DNA of 64,000 nt from Bryopsis sp. KO-2023 (GCA_030272585.1 BSYQ01000003.1:3596001-3660000); one strand, 5' to 3'; shown: positions 23,450 through 36,773, numbered from the stretch's first letter. A program made the numbers and translations. The notes: generated by a model from the sequence alone, not told the origin.

Positions 23450-24402
23450 CTTTTTTTATTTATTTCTTGCTTTTTTTGTTCTCTCTCCTTTTTTTTTCCC
23501 TGGAAAGACGAACGACTCTGCTGTGGGAACGTCTGTGGGTAAACAGAACAAACCACAAAACGAGAAAAACGCGCTCAAACGCACTGTTCAGCGAGCAGGC
23601 TCGATGTGTCAGTTCGTGTGGTACGACGTTCGATTTTTAGCTGGATTTTCTTTTTTCTTTTGGTCTTTTTCACCCATTCAAAGGTAAAATGAGAAGGATG
23701 GTCGGTTGACTTTCCATGTGATTTTTTATGGTTTGGGTGGTGATGGTGGCATGGTTTACTGTCACTACTCCGAAGCGTGTTCACGGGATGGTTTTTCCAC
23801 AGTAGGGTGATTGTTGAAATAGTGTGTTTTTAACGGTGATACTGAAGGTTCAGGGAGTTTTCGACTTTCTAACAGTGCAGATCTTAAGAAGTCAGCAATT
23901 TCAAGCAAGCTTTTGCAGGCAGAGTTTTCCACCCCAACAGGATATCTCCACAGGGTAGCATATTCTCTTTCCAGTTGAGAATGGCCAGTGGTTCCATCCC
24001 TGATGAGCAGAGTTGTGTCTGCACCCGACTGCGAGTTCGTTATCTTCTCCCGGAGCTACCCCAACCCCATAGGATGTGGGAAAATATATTTCGAGAGGGA
24101 TTCCAGTTGTCGGCCAGTTCACAAATAAACACAAACAAGGGTCTGTAATGTGCTAAAAATTTGTCACAACCTCAAAAGCACAGGAGATGGCCGACCGACC
24201 AGTCAGCCTCCCACCACCTGCCCCATTCCTCGTCCTCCAAAACAAATTGATGAAATTTTCCACTCAAGAATCATATAAGAAATACAAAACAGGTCCAGTA
24301 TCCAAAAATCTCAAATCTGTGGAGAACTGGCTCAAAATGAGCTCGGCACCCCCCGCGAACCCCCCCCCCGAAAACCAATACTGCTCAACGAGACTCTATG
24401 AT
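23450..24402. other. Spacer between PsaN and the PAPS transporter
   Basis: About 950 bases containing the transporter promoter (right of 23450) and the PsaN 3' UTR. No coding exon is supported. Confidence 0.5.
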
Positions 24403-25675
24403 TCACTTAGGGGCAACCTTGAGCATGTTGATCTGGGAAGCGCACTTGCCGGGCTCGTTGCCCTGTGGAAAAGCAAAACATATCCCAACACCATTCAAAT
24501 TTGCAAGAATTTGGTTTTCGCTTTCGAAAAAGACCACAGCAATTTCAGTTACTTTGCAGCTGACCCCAAGGCTGGAGACAGAACCATACAGAGTTCTCCT
24601 TATCTTGAATCCTTGAATCGTTCCATATGCGCAGACGCTAATTCCGAAAAACCTTATGTGCACTTTTCAAACAGTTCACCTTTCAAGCAGACAGCCCAGC
24701 AGTCGAAACACAGGAACAAAAGCTGTGTAGAGTTTCCTCGTGTAGACAGATAAATGGTTTAAAAAAATTATAAATAACACCATTTGTGTGCATTTTTACC
24801 TGGCACTCAATCTTGATGTCTTCGGTGATGAAAGGCACATTGCCAGCAACCTTCTCGATGTCACACCCGAAAGCATTCTTGGGGAATGCGCAGGTTCCAT
24901 CGGCCACAGTCCTAAAACAAAAAAAAAACACCGAAATTGAATGAACACAAAGAAACCCCCATCTATTCTGAAATTGAATGAACACTAGGAAACCTCCATC
25001 TGTTCCACACTACTTCAGTAGCATTGATTCGATCTCTCTGTACATCGCACGATCAGATCTCGGATCGAGCCCAAGGAAAAACTCTGCACCTGGATCGCTC
25101 CAAGTTGGCGTAGCTGGTCAACAACCTCTTCCTGTCGTTGAGCGCCTTGTTGGCTTCGCTCTTAGCCAAAAGATCCTCAACCTATCAAGAAAAACAAGGA
25201 AACGTCACTTTAAGGGCGCGCGACTTGTATATGACCCCCTCCCCTGCGCCGAATACGATAAAAACCCAAGCAGACGAGGTAGACAACCGGTGATCGCTGC
25301 CGAGAGAGAAACTTACGACGCCAGCGGTAGCGGCAGGGGCGACGGCGACGGCTGCCATAACGGCTCCCAATCCGAGGAGCTGCAAAGACAGACACAGGTC
25401 AGGTTGGGAAACTCGTCGAAAACTGGTGAGCGTCGGGAAGAGGAAAGCAGCGGGAGTCGGTTTTCACCTCACGACGGGAGGATCTCTCGTTCACCGCCTG
25501 GCACCTGAGGGCAGCGCGAGAAGCGCGGGGGGTGCTGCGAGTGGCGGACTCCACGCGGGTTCTGCAAGGGGAGCGATGAGCGTCAGCAACTAGACGGGGG
25601 GAGAAAGAATGTTGCGTTCGGCAGTCACGATATTTACCCGGCGAAAGCGGTCTGGGCAGCGGTCATGGAGGCCAT
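24403..25675 (-). CDS. PSAN: Photosystem I reaction centre subunit N (PsaN), plastid-targeted
   Basis: Six minus-strand exons: 25675-25638, 25561-25468, 25379-25317, 25181-25090, 24911-24800 and 24462-24403 (TGA), total 152 residues. Residues 1-45 are a Ser/Thr/Ala/Arg-rich chloroplast transit peptide (MASMTAAQTAFAGTRVESAT). Exon 3 encodes a thylakoid lumen signal (LLGLGAVMAAVAVAPAATAG, Ala-x-Ala before the cut). The mature protein has the PsaN core LLAKSEANKALNDRKRLLTS, then four cysteines in TVADGTCAFPKNAFGC..IECQ..GKCAS, which the family keeps for disulfides. PsaN sits on the lumen side of photosystem I and helps plastocyanin docking. The absence of an ER signal peptide in front of the transit peptide fits a primary plastid. 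Exons are G/C-rich at third positions, typical of a highly expressed gene. Confidence 0.93.
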
Positions 25676-27728
25676 GATGTGTGTTTCAACAGGGAACAAA
25701 ACGAACGATCGAAACGTGGACACTGGCAGACGGCGATGAACGAGGGAACGGAGGAGTTCGGGTATTTTGTGATTCCGGGGAAAGCGTTCCACATCTGCGG
25801 GATCAGGTGGCCACCTGGCCAGTCACGTGATCCTGCAGATTGGTATGGAAAATGCAATCTATCCAATGTCTTTGGCGAAACCCCTGACAAAACTCTCCAG
25901 ACCAACACCAACACCAGGTTCCAACATCAGAAAAGAAGGAACAACCCACATCCACCCCAACAAAAAGCCAGCATCCAAGGGAAGAGCCCCACAAAAGGCG
26001 GGGGGAACGGGGTAAATAAAGATATCCGGCCTGTATATTCAGAGGCATATATAAGCTTGTGTGGAAAGCAGTTTCACTGTGCAAGTATTTTCCGTTCGCA
26101 TCACTTGATGTTTAGGCACTACTGCCAGTAGAGAGGTCTCACCCACCCACAAATAGGGACACAAGCTTGAATATGCCATGTAATACTCCATAACCAGTCT
26201 AATAGTGTTATGTGTGCACCATCAAAGTGTTTCCAAAACCAAGTTCAGAACAAAAAGATGCCATCTTCCGGGGGAAAAAAGCAGAAGCACCTAAGGCGTA
26301 ACGCCAAGGCACAGTAAAAGAACGCGCCCAAGAAGTTAGTGTTTGTTGCCACCTCTTACAACTTAAAAAAGGCACTCAGTGCTGTCAAAAAAGATAAAGT
26401 AAATCGTGGCTATCCAAAGTGTTTGGTGGATTCGAAAAGATTGAAACTTGATGAACGGCCTTTGTTGTTTCGACAAAGTTTTCATCGTTTTTGTATCGTC
26501 TTGGCATCAGAAACTATTGCGAGAACCTTTGCGAGATTTCATAGAGCGGCTGGTAGTTCCCAGCTCGTGGATAGGGTCGTTCCGAATTGCAATGCATATC
26601 CAAGCCCAACAAACGGTTCCCCATCCTCACGAAAGCTGTGCAAAAGCCCAAAAAGCGGCCTCTTCCTTGAAGCTCCATTTCTTCCAGTGCAAACAAGAAT
26701 ATTGAATTCATTCACTCCGTCCCGACTAACTCCGAGTCCTACTGCGCATAGCATGCTCTGGGGCGACTTCCGCTGGGGAGATATACACGGCGCCCGCACA
26801 AGACTGTTTATGCATTTAGTAGACAGGGTGTACACTGGTCGCAGGAAAACAAAGCTCCACCCTCCGTTGGCGGCTCCTGCGAGCTTTTCCCACAATCGGC
26901 GTTTGGATCAATGTTTGTCGAAGGTTGGAGGCCTTGTTCGCATCCTCTCTGTGATTTGCCAGTTGATCCAACCAGGTAGAGACTGGGTGCATGGCATTCC
27001 TCTCCAAGGCATGGCATCGAAGCAGAATACGCTCTTCCTCTAGCAACTCAGATCATGGATCTCAACTCTGCCTGTTCTACCCAGCAGGCATTGACGAAGT
27101 CGTCGCCGTTCGCAAATTCTAGTTTCTGGTTTTACGATCGTCGCTGTCGTCGCCATCGCTTTTCGGTACACAAGAATATTTCGCGAGTAGAACATAAGGT
27201 CCAAAGGAGTTCGAAACCAAACCCTAATGCCGCAAAGCGAGCCCAAGTTTTCTGCGTTTTGCGGCATATTTGATGACTGTCAAACGAAGCAACACACATA
27301 GCTAACAATTCCAGACTTGTTCAACACCACCACCCACAATGCGTCATCCCGACTTGATTGTTGCGTGGGTGCGCACAGTTCAGAACCCACAGGTCCCGGC
27401 TGCATCAGTGATTCTATTGGCGTGGTCTAGGGCACAACACAGAGCAGCAGAGACAGGGAGTTACTCGAAGCGCAACAAATATAACGAGTACCGCGTTGGG
27501 GACCTGCGGGCGACAATTCGGGGCGATTCAGCCGCCCTTCGAAATCCAAACCAGTCGGGCAGGAGTTGGCATCAGGATCTGGACCGTAGAAGTGCCGAAT
27601 CTCATTGGTGGGAACTGCAATTGAAGGGGAATTTCATCAATTGAGGATTGGGCCTGTGTCAATCCACCTCGCGGAATATTCAATGCTTGAGAAAGATATC
27701 GCCTACCTGCACGCAGGTCGAAACCTTG
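25676..27728. other. Divergent spacer with unassigned reading frames
   Basis: Two kb between PsaN (minus) and the pseudokinase (plus), holding both promoters. Composition between 26300 and 27650 is more balanced than in other spacers and frames of 70-230 codons are open on both strands. On the minus strand 27046-26816 encodes a helical, Glu/Arg-rich stretch (LEEERILLRCHALERNAM) that looks protein-like, but a stop and a frame change directly upstream prevent a gene model. On the plus strand 27339-27644 opens with ATG but shows no family. Confidence 0.35.
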
Positions 27729-30200
27729 ATGTCAGAACTACAACAAATTCATACTGGAAGCGATGGCGTTGAGTCTCCAAGAAGCATGAATGATGCCCCT
27801 TCATGTATGGACTCCGCCCCAAGTGCATCGAATCGGCAGCCCAACGATTGCCAACAGAATGTCACTGTCCCACTTGGCATTCCTTCTGGAATTCTGGTCA
27901 TGGATGCCAATCTTGAGGAGGAGGTCCGAAGGGCTAGAATATCTGAATCGCAAGATGCTAGTATATCACCACGCAATGCCTGGTCGGTCCAAGTTGATGA
28001 AGATGCAAACAAACAAAAATCACCAAAAAAGGTGCTTTGGAACAATAAGAGGGGGATCTTTCTAAAACCTGGAAGTGCTTTGGCTTTTAAAGAAAAATGG
28101 AATAAAGTTCTTTTCAACTTGGCTTTGGTTCATCCAGTGAATTAAGAATCTCTTCGAGAACGCAAATCAATCGCTCGTTGATGTCTCTCAATTACAGCAT
28201 TTTTTGTTTTGTCCACAGGCTTCCAAGACTCGCTCAACCATGAGATCAAGGGTGGGTGTCAAACAGATGTAAGACATGTAAAGTGCATAGTGCGAATAAC
28301 GCCTCAAAAACTCACCTGAATTCTTTCCGCTTGCCATTGTCACGGACGGTTGCATTCAACTTTAGGATTCCTTCGTCATTGGAAGGAAGGGGAGCCTCAG
28401 GAAAAGCACGTTTGGAAAGCTCTTGAACGGCGTTCGGCGCCACACCAGCGCTTTGAATCTAGATGATCTCGTGGTACATTCCAGTAGGATGGAAAATAAG
28501 TGCAGGCCCACTTCATTCCTTTGCAGTTTTTTGAAAGCTACAGGGAACATCCCAGAACTCATTCTGGTTGCATGTTTTTAGGATGATGAGGACTGGGAGT
28601 ATGGTCTGTGGTTCACTTCGGAGGATGACTTCAACCCCCCAACCTTCAATTTGTCTACCTCAGAGAAGCACAAAAAGTACTTCGTCAAGGCGGCCATCTG
28701 CAAAAAGAATTATGTTCTACATGTCTGGGAGAAGGGTGAGCACACAAAGAAGCTTGCGCTCATTAGAATGTCTCTCTTTCGCTTTCGATGGCTGCCTGTG
28801 ATCAGCTTTCCGACTGTCCAATAGAGGAGTTAGTTTTGGTGGTGTTCATTAAAAAAGACACTCTTTTGCTCCTCTAGAAAGATTGACAAGCGGCGAAATC
28901 AGCAGTATCAAGAGAGCGCAACAGTTGATGCAAATACTGCACCATCCTCATGTAATCAGATGCATGGGGCACTGGGAAACGGAAGCCAGGCTCTTCCTTG
29001 TGGAAGAGTACTGCTTTCAGGGGGACATGACGTATCAGATGGTGGCAAATAAACGAAATTTAACGGAGCGTTATGTGGCGAACAGTGTGGCCAAACCGAT
29101 TCTCATGGCACTTTCCTACGTACACAATTTGGGAATACTTCACAGGTACGCTCAGATTTCGAGTATTTCCTGGATGCGCCTTGGTGAACTGGGAATTGAT
29201 GCCAAACTCACAAGGTCGTTGTTGTATTCAGGGCTGTGTGGCCAGAAAACATCGTTATCAGTCGAGATGGAAACACGAGACTATCGTGCTTTCTTCACGC
29301 TGCGGATCTGAATTACGATCGACCCCAAACTCGATTTGGATATGTGGATTACATGGCCCCAGAGGTGCTTCGTGGTGATGGGAGGAGGGAGCACGGTGAC
29401 AGGGAGCCTTCAGCAACAACAATCCTGGGTGATGAAGAAGAGCCAGAAACCTTACCTGCATATGACGAAAAAGTGGACATATGGCAGCTCGGAACTGTAG
29501 TGTTCGAGTTGCTGGCTGGAAAATGCCCCTTTGAGGTTGGTACATGCCGTACATCGAAAATATGCGTTCCGCAGAGTCTTCTGGAGTATTTTTGTGCTGA
29601 GCAGTTGGTTGTCAGGTCGAGGACCCGAACGTGACGGCCGCTCTTATCCTCTGGACCTCGATACAAAAGTACCCCAGCGACTTCTCCCCAGGAGTGATTT
29701 CTTTCCTGGAGAGCGCCCTCGTGAAGGATCCTGCGCTCAGGCCGTCTGCTGATGAATTGTTGGAACATCCTTGGATAAAGGATAACGAGTCGCCAGAGAG
29801 AACCGCTACAGCCGACGATGAATCCACTGCAACGAGGTACTTGTTGAGAATTCGAACTCCTGAAGCTTGTTTTCAGCACGTCGCCTGTGACTTGTTCTTA
29901 TTCTTGGTGCGATTTTTGTTTCTCAGTCGTTGTGGCACTCCAGCGATTATTACACGAACTTGGGAGAGCTTCAGGTCCTTGGTGCCGAGATTGTTTCCCT
30001 CTTGGTCAAGGGGGAAGTCTGAATCGGCAACACTGGAGAAGTGTGCAAGCCAGGATGAGGTGGCGGACTTGGAGGTGCAAAGAATTTTGGTTGACCCTTC
30101 AGTATCCGCCACCGTCCAGACGCCAGTAACTCCCTGGGAGGGAGACTCGTCAGAGATCGCAGGCAGTCGAATTGCGTGGAGCAGCCCAGTGCCGGAATAA
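27729..30200 (+). CDS. Protein kinase-fold pseudokinase lacking catalytic residues
   Basis: Eight exons: 27729-28031, 28219-28251, 28366-28473, 28582-28735, 28878-29145, 29232-29535, 29616-29836 and 29927-30200 (TAA), all phases agree, 554 residues. A polar N-terminal ~200 residues precede a Ser/Thr kinase fold: LMQILHHPHVIRCMGHWETE, LFLVEEYCFQGDM, ALSYVHNLGILHR, then RFGYVDYMAPEVLR (APE present), VDIWQLGTVVFELLAGKCPF and DPALRPSADELLEHPWI. The catalytic positions are gone: the VAIK lysine is His (YVLHVWEK), HRD reads H-R-A (HRAVWPENI, created exactly at an exon joint) and the DFG position reads C-F-L. It should be catalytically dead and act as a scaffold or allosteric partner. The first three exons are weaker than the rest; the ATG at 27729 is the first in frame. 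Confidence 0.78.
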
Positions 30201-33086
30201 CGTTGCTTGGTTTAAGAAATGAGTCGTCAGGTTTGTTATCAGCGATCTTCTCGGCGGCTTTCACTTTTCTCGAGCCGGTTTTTATTTCTCAGCGAAAGAG
30301 TCGCCGCCATGGTTGCCCCCCTTTTTTTGCTCATCTGCGTGCATACATTTCGATCCTGTGGAGGGTTGAAGGCGAGCTATTGAAGTTCCACGCTTTCCAG
30401 CGCTGTGTTTTTTAGTATTTTTTGATGGGTTCGTGTAGTTTCAACATCACTTACAGTGAGGCTTCGCTATCTTTGAGAAAAAGCAGGCGCCACCACCACC
30501 AAGAGAACAGCCAGTGTTCTTTTGAAAAACATTCTTAGTCTTTGCACCTTTTCAAAGCAGTATTTCCGGGAATAGAGTAGGCCAGAAGGCAATCTCACAT
30601 GCAGGAATAGTAGCGACTCCGTGAGTTTTATTTAAGGGTCTGCAATTTTTTGAAGAGAGGGGATGTCGTGGGTAGATCCTATGTATCGTGTACCTTTGGA
30701 GCGATGTTTGAATCGTGGATGGAGATTACGTAGTTTCTTATCTCAAATTAACAAAAAAAAACGCTGTGAATATTGAACATGAAATACACAAGGAATTCCA
30801 CACATCGAATCTCTCCTCCCCAGCCCCCCCTTTTTTTTCCCAGTGAAAAAAGAAACACAACCGATCCACTTGAATTTCTTTTGGAGCAGAGTTTGAGAAG
30901 CAAAAAATCTCGTTGTGCAAACTGCAAAAACTGCAATTTAAACACACACAGTGTGCTATGAGTAGATTTCCTCCATCCCAACACCACCACCACTACTCGA
31001 TCATACTGTCAACACATTCAGATGGGTGTTGCAATCAGCTGAATTGTGCTTAAATTGCTGCAATAGTGAAAGCACATGGAAAGGTCTGTTCATGATAAAT
31101 GATGCAATCATAAATTTTTCAAATAATTCTTCTGTGAACTGGCTCTTCACAGAATACAATTCCAATTGGGACAACGTTTTTCACTGGAACCCCCAAGTTG
31201 ACAACGAAACCTCCATGAAGCAAATTCGGCTTACAATGAGCAGAGACAAAAGGCCCCCAACAATATGAACCCTCAACGAAGTCTCTGCTTCCTTCTGCCC
31301 ATCAAAAACCCAGCTGCATGTTTTTTTTTTCATTCTTTTCAAACCTGAAAGCGTCAGGGTATTCGCACCACGTTTTTTTAATTTTTAATTTTTTCCTCTC
31401 CAGCCCTTCCCCCCCCCTCCTTTTTAATCTTCATACATAAGAAAAAAGAAATCCAATCTCCTATACATCCGTTGAAAGGTCACTCTTTTTCACACTTGTG
31501 GGGAAATTCGCCACACAATCACATACAGTATCACATTATCAGCTTTTTTTCTGATACAATTCACAGAAAAACAGAAGAAGAAAAAAAAAGCGTATGTTAG
31601 AAACAAATCTTCATTGGCCAATCAATTTCGATAAAAAAAAAGCAAAAGCAAAAGAAGCAGATGTGAAAAAAAAGAAAAAAACCAAAGTCACATACATTAG
31701 GCAGAAAAATGTTGACTGTTGGGGGGGAAAAAGAAAATAAGGAAAAAATAAAATAAGAAAAAAAATAAGGTGCAAACCCTTTCCGTTGCGAACAATTCGT
31801 GAAAAGATAATCCAAACTAAAAAACCAAAACAAAACACAGACCTCCTACATTCTCTCTTCCCTCTTGTTTTCTCTTAATATGAACGATGTTTTTTTTTTC
31901 AAAGAATTCAAACTCAAGCACTCCACTCTTATCACTCTCTCACACAAACTCTCACTCATTCGCTCACTCTCTCACTCTTTCTCTCACACTCTCTCAACAC
32001 CTTCGCTCCAAGCCATCCACGTCGCTTGATCCAAAACGACCCCAGAAAAATCTCTTGCAAAAAGAAAAAAAAGAATTAAATTTTGCATTTCCAAACCAAA
32101 CAAAGATTTCCCAAACCCAACGCTCACCAAAAAAAAAAACTCTCACTGTCAGACTCACTCTCTCTCTCTACGCTTATTACTAAACCTCTCTGATTTTCAT
32201 ATATCCCTCAAGTTCTCTTTTTTTTTTCCTCTCTTGATCAAACCCTTACCCATGTCTATTTTATCTAAGTGATTTTTTTTTTTTCCAAGTAGGCCCCTCA
32301 ATGATAAACTCTTTCTCTCACCCTCCCCCCCCCAAAAAATAAATTCGTCGGCGTCAAAATATATAATCGGTGTCTGTTCAAATACCAAGTATACAGAAAA
32401 TTTTCTTTTTTCCCCCCTTTTCTGGGAAAAAGCTTTTTTTTTTTGACGATACATCTTTTCATCCTACCCTTTTTCTTTGTTTTTGTTTTTTTTTTCCCTT
32501 GCAACCCAGCCCCCCCTTCCTCTCTCTCTCTCTAACTTTGTTTTTTCTGTTTCTTTGTTCTCTTGCCAAAAAAAAAATGCAAGTGGAACAAAAAGCCACA
32601 GAAGGGCTTCTTCTGTCTCTTATAGAATACATTCATTGGAAGGATCCAAGAGTGATTTTTTTTTCTTTCCTTCTCGACATGACGTTTTGGTTTTGTCATG
32701 ACCCCTCCAAAAGCAAATTCTCCCCCCACCACCACAAAAATAAGTTACATCACTTGGCGTTGGCACTCTCAGCTTTCGCTCCTTCGATTAACGGTGGAAT
32801 GGGACCTTCTCCGGAATTATACCTGCAAATCATTCATAAAACACGTGAATCGAAGAATTACTTTTTCGGAATCATGCCACATGAATCAAAAAATCATTTT
32901 CTTGAAACAATCCACATGAATCAGAACTCTTTTCTTCAAAACAAGCCATGTGAATCGAAATTTTTTTTTTTTTGGAAACAAGCCACAGCCACAGCTTTTC
33001 GCCCCCCGAGAAATCGAACCCACAATCACAGCTTTTTTGGTTTAAAAAAAAAAATTGGCAGAGCACAGGGAATTAAAAGAAGAAGT
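30201..33086. other. Convergent low-complexity spacer
   Basis: Nearly 2.9 kb between the pseudokinase and MATE genes. Contains a CTCACT-type simple repeat (31925-32000), many T, C and A runs, and a degenerate tandem repeat at 32842-32960 (listed separately). Short frames such as 31026-31268 show no family. No exon supported. Confidence 0.5.
32842..32985. repeat. Degenerate tandem repeat with E-box-like cores
   Basis: Four units of roughly 33-36 bases, each starting with CACGTGAATC, CACATGAATC, CACATGAATC or CATGTGAATC and continuing into a T-rich and AAACAAGC-like end. It lies just beyond the 3' end of the MATE gene. Confidence 0.6.
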
Positions 33087-35730
33087 TCAAATTCCTGAAT
33101 TGGTGGCCACCCACCGTGCTGCAAGGGTTCCCACTCTCATCACCATCAGCAGCGACTGACACGCCCAGACCCCCTCCAATCCACCTCCCAGCGGTTCCAC
33201 CATCAACAAACACGACGACACCACGACTGCGGTGGAAGCCATAGACAACGCCAAAAACGAGAAATCCTCAGCCCCGATCATGATTCCATCCAGCACGTAC
33301 GCCAACGAATTGATCGGCAGGATGAATATGGCCATCGGCAGGATCGCATACGCTTGAGCGATAATGTTGGGGTCCTCCGTGAACAGATGCGGGAATGCAG
33401 GGGAAATGGCTGTGAAAACCATCGCGAGAATCAACCCTAAACTGAGCCCCAGCTCCATCAATCTATTCGACATTTCCCTGGCGGACACCTTGTCCCCTCG
33501 CCCAAGAGATACGGCGATCAGCGATTGCCCCGACACCGCTAAGGAGTCCATCACCAGCGAAAACAGGAGCCATAACTGAGCTACCAGTTGGTGGGCAGAA
33601 ATGCTGATCGGGCCGAGATGCGTCGCCACGGAGGAAGCCAGCGTCTTGGTCCCCAGCAAGAGGGATGTCCTGAGAAGCACGGTGCCTCCTGCCGACAAGA
33701 ACGGCAGGTAGTCTGACTGAGCATGTCGAACCACCGTTTGGATGGAGCAATTCAGTCCCAGTTTTTCGCGGTGCTTGCTCCAGAGGATCACGGTGTATGC
33801 GACGGCCGAACTGATTTCCGCGAAACTCGTGGAGAGAGCCGCCCCTTGCACCCCGAAGTGAAATCCGTAAATGAGGATCGGATCCAGGATCAAATTCATC
33901 CCGTTCGCTGCCAGGGTGACCATCAAGGGGGTGCGCATGTCTTGGACACCCCGAAAAACTCCCTGGCCTGCTAGGCACCAGACGGCGGCTGGTGCAGCAA
34001 CAGCTCTTCCAAAACAAAAAACAGATATCGAATGTGTCGGACACGGACATGCAGCATTTGCGAATTTTGCTTATTTGAACTCTACTTTTCATGGATCAGG
34101 CTTTAGTTTCGACCAAAACAAAATTTGCCAGACCTCTTCCCAGTGTTTTTTCCCACGTAACCAGCCCCTTTAAAAACTAGGAAAGGAAAAAAAAAAGTAC
34201 ATAGATACATGCGTCCCTTGAACTTATCTATCAAAGCAAAAAACCACAGGTGTCAGGTTTTTAGTTTGAGATCAGCAATTAGGAGCTAATGTGGCTTCGG
34301 CACAAGGTCGAGCAATTGGGCAAAACTTTGAAATACCTGGCCAGCAGATATTGCTTTCCCAAGACTGCCACCTCCCCCTCAGCACCCATGATGCTGAGGG
34401 TACTGTCCGAAAATGCAAACAGACCTCCCATCAGTGAAAGCCCCAACACACCAGACAGGAGGAATGCTTGAAAAGTCAGCTGACTCGTCTGCAACGAAAC
34501 CAAATCTCCTTTCATTTCTTTTTCTATATACAAAAGAACAAAACAAAAAAACAATTCCTTTTGGACCTGATATAGCAAACAACAAATGGTGGAAATCAAA
34601 AACAAGAAGAAAAAAAACAAAAACAAAAAGAAAAATCATGGTGGACACGTACGGGCTTCGTGAGTTTAGATCCTGATGTTGAAAAAAAAAATCCAATTAA
34701 ACCTTCCCACAGAGGAAAAAAAAAGGAAAAAAAAAGGTTGGGGGATTCATACTTTATCCTTGTCGCCATTGGACAATGCAGATGCTATTAAAGGTGTCGT
34801 CGTCGTTGCCAGAAAGTTAAATAAAACGAATGCCAAAGAATAAATGGCCGTATTGACGCCCAGAGCAGCCTTTCAACAACACACCGAAAAAACACAATTA
34901 AAAAAAAAAACGGGGGTAAGAAAACCAAACCTACAAAAAAAAACATCGTAAGCAAAAATATATACGAAAAATGAAAAAGACATTTTTGAGAAATGAAATT
35001 GGCCTTCAAGCTAATTTAAAAAATAGAATAAATAGTCGAATAAAAATAAAAATCACCATGCATGCATTAAGCATAGAGTCCACTGTTAACAATAAAATAA
35101 AAGAGAAAGATGCTTTCGAAAATGTTAAGTGGGTGGCATTTTCCCTTTGGATGTGCAAACCACCCCTTTTTAACTTTCATCTCAAGGACAGGCAAAAAAA
35201 AAAATCCTTCCACACCCACAGACAAAAGAATGTTTCTTTTTTCTTCAACCATACTCCATTTCCACATCCTGAAACTTTCCCTTGCATAATAATATATCCC
35301 AAAAAAACATCCAAAAAATCGAAACATTAACAGATAGAGGGGTGAAGGAAAAAAAAACACAAAAAAACATCCTCACCAATTCATTGGAGCCCAATCTCCC
35401 AACAAAAGCGGTATCCACGATTGAAAGCAATGGATCCGCCGCAAGCGTCAGCAATGCTGGTCCCGCTAGACCTATGATTTGCTTGTCGTATTTGGAGGTT
35501 AGGAGCGACCGGACGCGCTGCTCGCAGCTTTCCGAAATTTCTTGCCACCACGATTGCAAATTTTGAAGCAGCGCTGGATTCTGTCGCGATTCAAAGCCCA
35601 GGTCCCGCACCGAAAGTCGGGCTGGGGGAAGAACCCCGGTTCGTTTTTGACCTGCGTTCGAAAAAAGGAAACCACGCTGCCTGATGCCGAAGAGATGCCA
35701 AAAAGAATCCCACAAAAAAAACCAAGACAT
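33087..35730 (-). CDS. MATE family efflux transporter (DinF-like, probably organellar)
   Basis: Four minus-strand exons: 35730-35377, 34869-34753, 34488-34337 and 34005-33087, in phase, 513 residues. After a polar, Arg-containing N-terminal region of about 75 residues come the MATE signatures: KQIIGLAGPALLTLAADPLL, SIVDTAFVGRLGSNEL, the QGVFRGVQDMRTPL motif in the centre, NLILDPILIYGFHFGVQGAA and SISAHQLVAQLWLLFSLVMD. About twelve membrane segments are present. The best fit is the DinF/EDS5-DTX44 branch, whose plant members are plastid or citrate transporters. The long polar N-terminus could be a transit peptide, but this is inference. MATE proteins export organic compounds in exchange for H+ or Na+; the substrate cannot be named. 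Exons 2-3 are short and the introns between them are 264-507 bases. Confidence 0.9.
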
Positions 35731-36773
35731 GCCGACGACTCAAAGCAAGCTGTTGGTTTCCAGGGCGACGTGGACAAAAACCACCGAAACGAGATGAGCG
35801 TATCCCATTCCCCCCAAAACCACACCCCTAATCGTTAGAGATCACGGAAACCGCGCGGCAGCGGAAAACCACACGCAAAGATACGGTTGGCATCAAACCC
35901 ACCGTCAAGTTTTTTGCTGCTTTCTCGCTCCGTCCTGCCCAGGTACGAACATCGAACGACCGACCGTCGGTACTCTGTGGGACGCAGACTTCCTTGTGAA
36001 ACAAGCTTTCCCCCGTTCGTGCACTTCAGCATCGCTGTTTCTACCCCACTTGTGGTCTTTCTCTTTTTTTTCAGTTTCGGGCGGTCCCATTTATACGAGC
36101 AGTATAATCCAACTGATCGACGGTTTAACAAGTACGCCTTTTGTCATTGCTTCGTGTCAAAAACGCACGACTCCATTGCAGCTCTGTCCGATTCCCGTTA
36201 CTTTATCCGCCCAACACGGTCGACTCTGAAACCCCAGAAAGGGAAGTCTAGACGCTGTACAAGATGAACGCTTTGGGCGTTCTGTTCCGAATTGAACTTC
36301 ACGTATCTGGATTGAACGACAAGGAAAAGATACAGGTTTTCTGACGTTTGGAATCTCCAGGTTGTGTTGAAAGTCAAGGAAACAGAAATGAAACGCCGCC
36401 TTGATTGCGTGCTGCGATTTGAGGTTTTTCAGACAATGCGGAATGCGTCGAGACATAAAAAGCAAAACGAGAAGTGGTGTCGAAAAAAAAAGCTTCTTCC
36501 TATATGCAGCTATTTTTTTTTCCAGATATAAAACAGGTCCACAGGGCCTTTTGCAACCAAAACACATTACAGATGCAATAATCCCAAAACGACAGCTTGT
36601 GAAACCCCCCTCTCATGAAAAACAAAAGTCCCCTTAAAAGTTTTGTTTTAATCGAACAATCAATCAAGAATCCATAAATCCCTTACAACAACAAAAATGG
36701 AAGAAGCGGGTTTCTCCTTCTTTTGTTTTCTTTTTCTTTCTTTTTGTGAAGGACAGAAACAACCATTCCCTAA
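35731..36773. other. Spacer between ABC1 kinase and MATE genes
   Basis: Holds the MATE promoter and the 3' UTR of the ABC1 kinase gene. No coding exon that fits a family was found; several overlapping frames on both strands at 35890-36270 are unassigned. Confidence 0.45.

Noticed and set aside
24187-24753. 188-codon plus-strand open frame antisense to the PsaN 3' end
   Set aside because: It runs through the last PsaN exon and its UTR, has no family signature, and the minus strand has a firm gene model there.
26339-27043. 234-codon plus-strand open frame upstream of the pseudokinase
   Set aside because: It opens with GTG rather than ATG, shows no domain, and competing frames are open on the other strand.
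31925-32000. Possible CRISPR-like or structured array of CTCACT units
   Set aside because: It is a simple-sequence pyrimidine repeat without spacers, in a eukaryotic genome.
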